NCBI GenBank assembly: GCA_964348795.1
Contig: CAYGDY010000008.1
Span: 39,036 to 103,035, forward strand
Length of the DNA stretch: 64,000 nucleotides
Reading direction: 5' to 3'
DNA from: JADLAT01 sp964348795
Lineage (GTDB): Bacteria > Pseudomonadota > Alphaproteobacteria > Micavibrionales > Micavibrionaceae
Positions 61,453-64,000 of the stretch are shown piece by piece (position 1 is the stretch's first letter; each line of letters opens with the position of its first letter). The notes under the pieces were generated by a model that saw only the letters and a program-made list of their open reading frames with translations, made no database searches and was not told where the DNA came from. The position numbers and the translations under genes are program-made.

Positions 61453-61510
61453 AATACAGGATAGCCTCCTTAGCCCAGAAAACTGGGCGGGCGGCGATCA
61501 TCCTGCGGTG
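61453..61510. other. Candidate origin of transfer (oriT)
   Basis: An inverted repeat GCCCAG-AAAA-CTGGGC (61473-61488) lies 11 bp before ATCCTG at 61500-61505, in the context CATCCTGC. The nick consensus of many MOBP plasmids contains ATCCTG. A second ATCCTG lies on the other strand at 61457-61462 (TATCCTGTA). The region sits just upstream of mobC and the relaxase gene, where oriT is expected. Which ATCCTG, if either, is nicked cannot be decided. Confidence 0.5.
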
Positions 61511-61521
61511 ATTGGAAAAAC

Positions 61522-61551
61522 AAAAAAGCCGGACCTATGAACAGGTCCGGC
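61522..61551 (-). terminator. Rho-independent terminator reading into the element
   Basis: GCCGGACCT (61528-61536) and AGGTCCGGC (61543-61551) make a perfect 9-bp stem with a 6-base loop. On the minus strand it is followed by TTTTTTG. It would stop transcripts coming from the tRNA-Ala side before the mob genes. The remainder of the 61431-61773 gap contains no gene that I can support. Confidence 0.8.
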
Positions 61552-61738
61552 ACGGCAATTTCTATAAAGATTGACGGTTCGAAGGGTTATGAAGGTCCAG
61601 AACGCCCCTCAGGAAACCCCTTCAAAACCTTCTCCCATTCCTCTAAAAGCGAGAAAATCTGGTTCGACAAGGGGCCTTGAATGTCCACCATTTTCCCCCT
61701 TATGTTTGAGCTCCTCCAGAATATTTCGTTTAAGGACG

Positions 61739-61764
61739 CAAAAACCCGCCAAACGGGGCGGGTT
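61739..61764 (-). terminator. Terminator of tRNA-Ala
   Basis: AACCCGCC (61743-61750) pairs with GGCGGGTT (61757-61764), with a 6-base loop. On the minus strand it is followed by TTTTGCG. It lies 10 bp after the tRNA-Ala 3' end. Confidence 0.8.
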
Positions 61765-61773
61765 GTTAAGAAA

Positions 61774-61849
<76 letters not shown>

Positions 61850-61899
61850 TTTTTGACAAGGTTTAGGGAAGGTAAGCAAAAATGCTTTCAAGTTCAAGT

Positions 61900-61936
61900 A
61901 AAAAAGAGCCTCTTTGCGCAAGAGTTGCTCTTTTTT
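61900..61936 (-). terminator. Terminator downstream of mscL
   Basis: AAAAGAGC and GCTCTTTT flanks with inner CTCTTTGCGCAAGAG form a nested hairpin between mscL and tRNA-Ala. T-runs lie on both strands, so it can act in both directions. Confidence 0.6.
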
Positions 61937-61956
61937 CAACAACATGAAGAGGGGGC

Positions 61957-62382
61957 TCAGGCTTTTTTCGCCAGAAGATCTCGAATTTCAGACAATAAAA
62001 CCACATCGGCGGGCGGTGCGGCGGCCGCGGCGGCGGCCTGTTCAGCTTCCATGGATTTTTTCAGCTTGTTGACACCCTTCACAAGCATGAAGATCACAAA
62101 GGAGACAATAAAGAAGTTAATGACGGCATTGACAAACAGACCATAGGTCACAACACTGGCGCCTGCGCTTTTAGCGGCGGCAAGGGAAGGATAGGCTTGC
62201 CCGTCCAGCGCAATGAATTTCTCGGAAAAATCAACACCACTGGTGATCATCCCGATCACAGGCATGATCAAATCCCCGACCATGGAATTGACGATTGTGG
62301 TAAAGGCCGCGCCCATAATGATACCAACGGCCATATCCATGACGTTGCCACGGGCAATAAAATTTTTGAATTCCTTGAGCAT
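61957..62382 (-). CDS. mscL: Large-conductance mechanosensitive channel MscL
   Basis: This homopentameric inner-membrane channel opens under membrane tension during hypo-osmotic shock. The 141-residue protein has the amphipathic N-terminal helix (MLKEFKNFIARGNVMDMAVG), TM1 with the pore constriction (GIIMGAAFTTIVNSMVGDLI), a periplasmic loop (about residues 48-75), TM2 (YGLFVNAVINFFIVSFVIFM), and the charged C-terminal helix bundle (VVLLSEIRDLLAKK). The Ala-rich linker near 115-123 is longer than usual. Length and order are typical. Confidence 0.96.
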   Translation of the reverse strand: MLKEFKNFIARGNVMDMAVGIIMGAAFTTIVNSMVGDLIMPVIGMITSGVDFSEKFIALDGQAYPSLAAAKSAGASVVTYGLFVNAVINFFIVSFVIFMLVKGVNKLKKSMEAEQAAAAAAAPPADVVLLSEIRDLLAKKA

Positions 62383-62465
62383 ATATCCTGTCCTTTTTTA
62401 TTGTAAGGGAGTGACAGGGCAGACAGTACCGTAAAACAAAAAGATGAGTCAATTTCAGAAATGAA

Positions 62466-62490
62466 AAACCGCCCTTTTGCGGGCGGTTTT
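62466..62490 (-). terminator. Terminator of the Bax-inhibitor-1 family gene
   Basis: AAACCGCCC (62466-62474) and GGGCGGTTT (62481-62489) form a 9-bp stem with a 6-base loop. A- and T-runs flank both sides, so it may act in both directions. It lies 24 bp after the gene's stop codon. Confidence 0.85.
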
Positions 62491-62513
62491 ATGTACGGGG
62501 AGTTCGAAATGTG

Positions 62514-63230
62514 TTAATCGCGGGAATTGCCCATCAGGCGGAGCAACATCACAAACAGGTTAATAAAATTAAGGTACAGACTCAAGGCCCCCATGACCGC
62601 CATTTTGGCATTGATCTGCGATCCGTTTGAGCCGTTGTAGGTTTCCTTGATAGCCTGCGTATCCCATGCGGTGAGACCTGTGAATATAATAACGCCCATG
62701 ACGGAGGTCACGAACTGCACCATACTGGATTGCAGGAAAATATTGACCAGACCTGCAATAATAATCCCGATCAGCCCCATCATCATGAGAGACCCCATAG
62801 AGGACAAATCTTTTTTTGTGGTATAGCCGTACAGCGATGTTGCGGCAAACATCCCCGATGTGACGAAAAACACCCGTGCAATACTCTCTGACGAGTATAA
62901 AAGGAAAATATAGGAAAGAGAAACACCGAACAAGGCTGTGAGCAAGAAGTAGAGCCCTGTCACAGCTGTGACAGACAGGCTGTGGATTTTAGAAGGGTTC
63001 AAACCGAAAAAGATAATGCCAAGCGGCGCCAAGGCAATGGCAATCCCCAAAACAGACCCATGGAACATCTTGAAAAGATCTGGAACACTGGCCACGCCGT
63101 AGGCCACGGCGCCCGTCACGACAAGGCCAAGGGCCATGACGTTGTATACGCGTTCAAAATATGTCCGTAATCCTGCGTCATAGGACACACTGTTCCGGAC
63201 AGAGCTTTGAGGAAAACGATTGGGTTGCAT
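62514..63230 (-). CDS. Bax inhibitor-1 (YccA/TMBIM) family membrane protein
   Basis: Members are seven-helix inner-membrane proteins; some are pH-sensitive calcium leak channels, and E. coli YccA modulates FtsH. The 238-residue product has seven hydrophobic segments and the family's GLRTYFERVYNVMALGLVVT start, FFGLNPSKIHS, and the C-terminal TGLTAWDTQAIKETYNG with its conserved aspartate. It ends in ALSLYLNFINLFVMLLRLMG. The ATG at 63230 was chosen because GGAGA lies about 9 bp upstream; the frame is open to 63296. HflKC and FtsH are the known partners of YccA, and hflKC lies elsewhere in this window. Confidence 0.9.
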   Translation of the reverse strand: MQPNRFPQSSVRNSVSYDAGLRTYFERVYNVMALGLVVTGAVAYGVASVPDLFKMFHGSVLGIAIALAPLGIIFFGLNPSKIHSLSVTAVTGLYFLLTALFGVSLSYIFLLYSSESIARVFFVTSGMFAATSLYGYTTKKDLSSMGSLMMMGLIGIIIAGLVNIFLQSSMVQFVTSVMGVIIFTGLTAWDTQAIKETYNGSNGSQINAKMAVMGALSLYLNFINLFVMLLRLMGNSRD

Positions 63231-63346
63231 GATATTCTTTCTCCAAAATAAAAGTGATACTACCCTAGTATATAGTCCGCTGTCTCCTAAAATCAAAGGG
63301 ATTCGGTATTATGGTCTTCAGCGCCGTCTTTGGCAGGAAAGCCTAG

Positions 63347-63616
63347 GGTCTCCCCTCATTGATTTTGTAAATTCTGCGCGGGTCAAATTTTTGATGGATG
63401 TCTATGAAAAGCACGCAGAGCCTAGCCAAAGCTAAGCGCAAGGGCTTTGAACGGACAGACACAAAAATTTTCTGCGCCCCTTCGGGGTTGAACAGGAAAG
63501 ACAAATCTCCTGCTTCAAACAGTCTCACCGTAGCTACGGCTATGCTTTCGCCTATTTTCATTGTATCTTTATCTTTCCTGTTCAACAGAATTTTACACAA
63601 TCAATGAGGGGAGACC
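63347..63616. mobile_element. MITE-like element with about 30-bp terminal inverted repeats
   Basis: The left end (63347-63376, GGTCTCCCCTCATTGATT then TTGTAAATTCTG) is matched in inverse by the right end (63586-63616) with one substitution and one indel. A nested inverted repeat lies at 63487-63503 and 63571-63586 (GTTGAACAGGAAAGA and its complement). The 270-bp unit carries short open frames on both strands, none with a credible start or family. It lies in the 570-bp gap between the BI-1 family gene and the FIST gene; the rest of that gap shows nothing else. Confidence 0.65.
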
Positions 63617-63799
63617 TTGGGGGTTTGCTTCACACATCACATGGTAGCGGGGGAAAAAGAAGGACCCCCTCCAATGTATTCATGATCTGATCCTGTGTTG
63701 TTTTTTGCCGTGTCTACGTTATTGTAATGCAGGACATTTCTTTTTCATCAAGAAAATGAGAGTATTTGCTTTTTAAACCGTAAGAGTGTCGGGTATCAT

Positions 63800-64000
63800 A
63801 TGTCGTTTATAGCCAACGCACAATTTGCCTCTGCTTGCGCCTCGGGAACAGATTGGCGGGATACAGTCAAGGCGGTTCTGGAGCAGTTTGGTTCTTTGGA
63901 TCCGCAAGGTCAGCCCTATAATCTGGGATTTTTATATCTCTCGGACCATTTGGTACAGGATGCAGGGAGTATTCTCAATCTGTTCAAAGCGGTGCTGGGG
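63800..64000 (+). CDS. FIST-domain sensory protein (5' part, runs off the window)
   Basis: FIST domains are predicted small-ligand sensors, often coupled to chemotaxis, histidine kinase or EAL/GGDEF outputs. The first 67 residues are present. They begin MSFIANAQFASACASGTDWR, continue with DTVKAVLEQFGSL, and then PYNLGFLYLSDHLVQDAGSI. The DWR motif after an N-terminal strand and the LGFLYLSD strand fit the FIST N-terminal domain. The C-terminal domain lies beyond the window, so any partner domain is unknown. Confidence 0.7.
   Translation, partial: MSFIANAQFASACASGTDWRDTVKAVLEQFGSLDPQGQPYNLGFLYLSDHLVQDAGSILNLFKAVLG

Noticed and set aside
61570..61590. GGTTCGAA at 61577 as the right attachment site matching tRNA-Tyr
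   Set aside because: Only eight bases match, all within the universal T-loop sequence; no convincing direct repeat of the tRNA 3' end was found.
61587..61691. 34-codon minus-strand frame with a good ribosome-binding site (AAGGGGG)
   Set aside because: It is too short and unmatched to call a gene; it may be the tail of a lost gene at the right edge of the element.

Overview
The window looks like chromosome of an uncultivated or little-studied alphaproteobacterium. Supporting signs are the lptB-rpoN-hpf order, the rpmH-rnpA-yidD-yidC-engB cluster, a GapR (DUF2312) homologue, a stand-alone Mrp next to hflKC-degP-miaA, and short REP-like palindromes between genes. A DotI/IcmL-like protein, a type I secretion operon and a giant phage-fibre-like surface protein would suit a Micavibrio-like or other surface-interacting lineage. 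That placement is inference, since no 16S rRNA is present.

Layout. 0-3.2 kb: LPS export ATPase, sigma-54 and ribosome hibernation factor. 3.2-3.9 kb: an inverted-repeat element and a small membrane protein remnant. 3.9-8.4 kb (minus strand): rpe, heparinase-like, EAL phosphodiesterase and mrp. 8.6-13.4 kb: hflK, hflC, degP and miaA. 13.4-21 kb: branched-chain amino acid genes ilvB, ilvN and ilvC surrounding the minus-strand rpmH-rnpA-yidD-yidC-engB operon. 21-26 kb: a DMT exporter, a tandemly duplicated convergent gene pair of unknown function, MAPEG, small secreted proteins and a lytic transglycosylase. 26-31.5 kb: a TolC-ABC-HlyD type I secretion operon. 31.5-38.7 kb: thrS, infC (apparent ATC start), acs, gapR, a DotI/IcmL-like protein and an ABC1 kinase. 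38.8-48.6 kb: a 9-kb gene for a roughly 3000-residue protein with an N-terminal membrane segment, YadA-head-like repeats, four copies of a four-cysteine module, a peptidase S74 intramolecular chaperone and a C-terminal membrane segment. It is followed by a small secreted protein.

49.7-61.6 kb is an integrative mobilizable element next to tRNA-Tyr. It holds a serine recombinase lacking its catalytic domain, a truncated reverse transcriptase, and a tightly packed SNF2 helicase-DinD-Mod-Res operon (type III restriction-modification with two extra genes). A relaxase, a MobC-like protein and a candidate oriT complete it. 61.7-64 kb returns to core genes: tRNA-Ala, mscL, a Bax-inhibitor-1 family protein, another inverted-repeat element and the start of a FIST-domain gene.

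The two best candidates for something undescribed are the giant mosaic fibre-like protein and the four-gene helicase/DinD/type III operon. The duplicated convergent pair at 22-24 kb is a third, less certain one.
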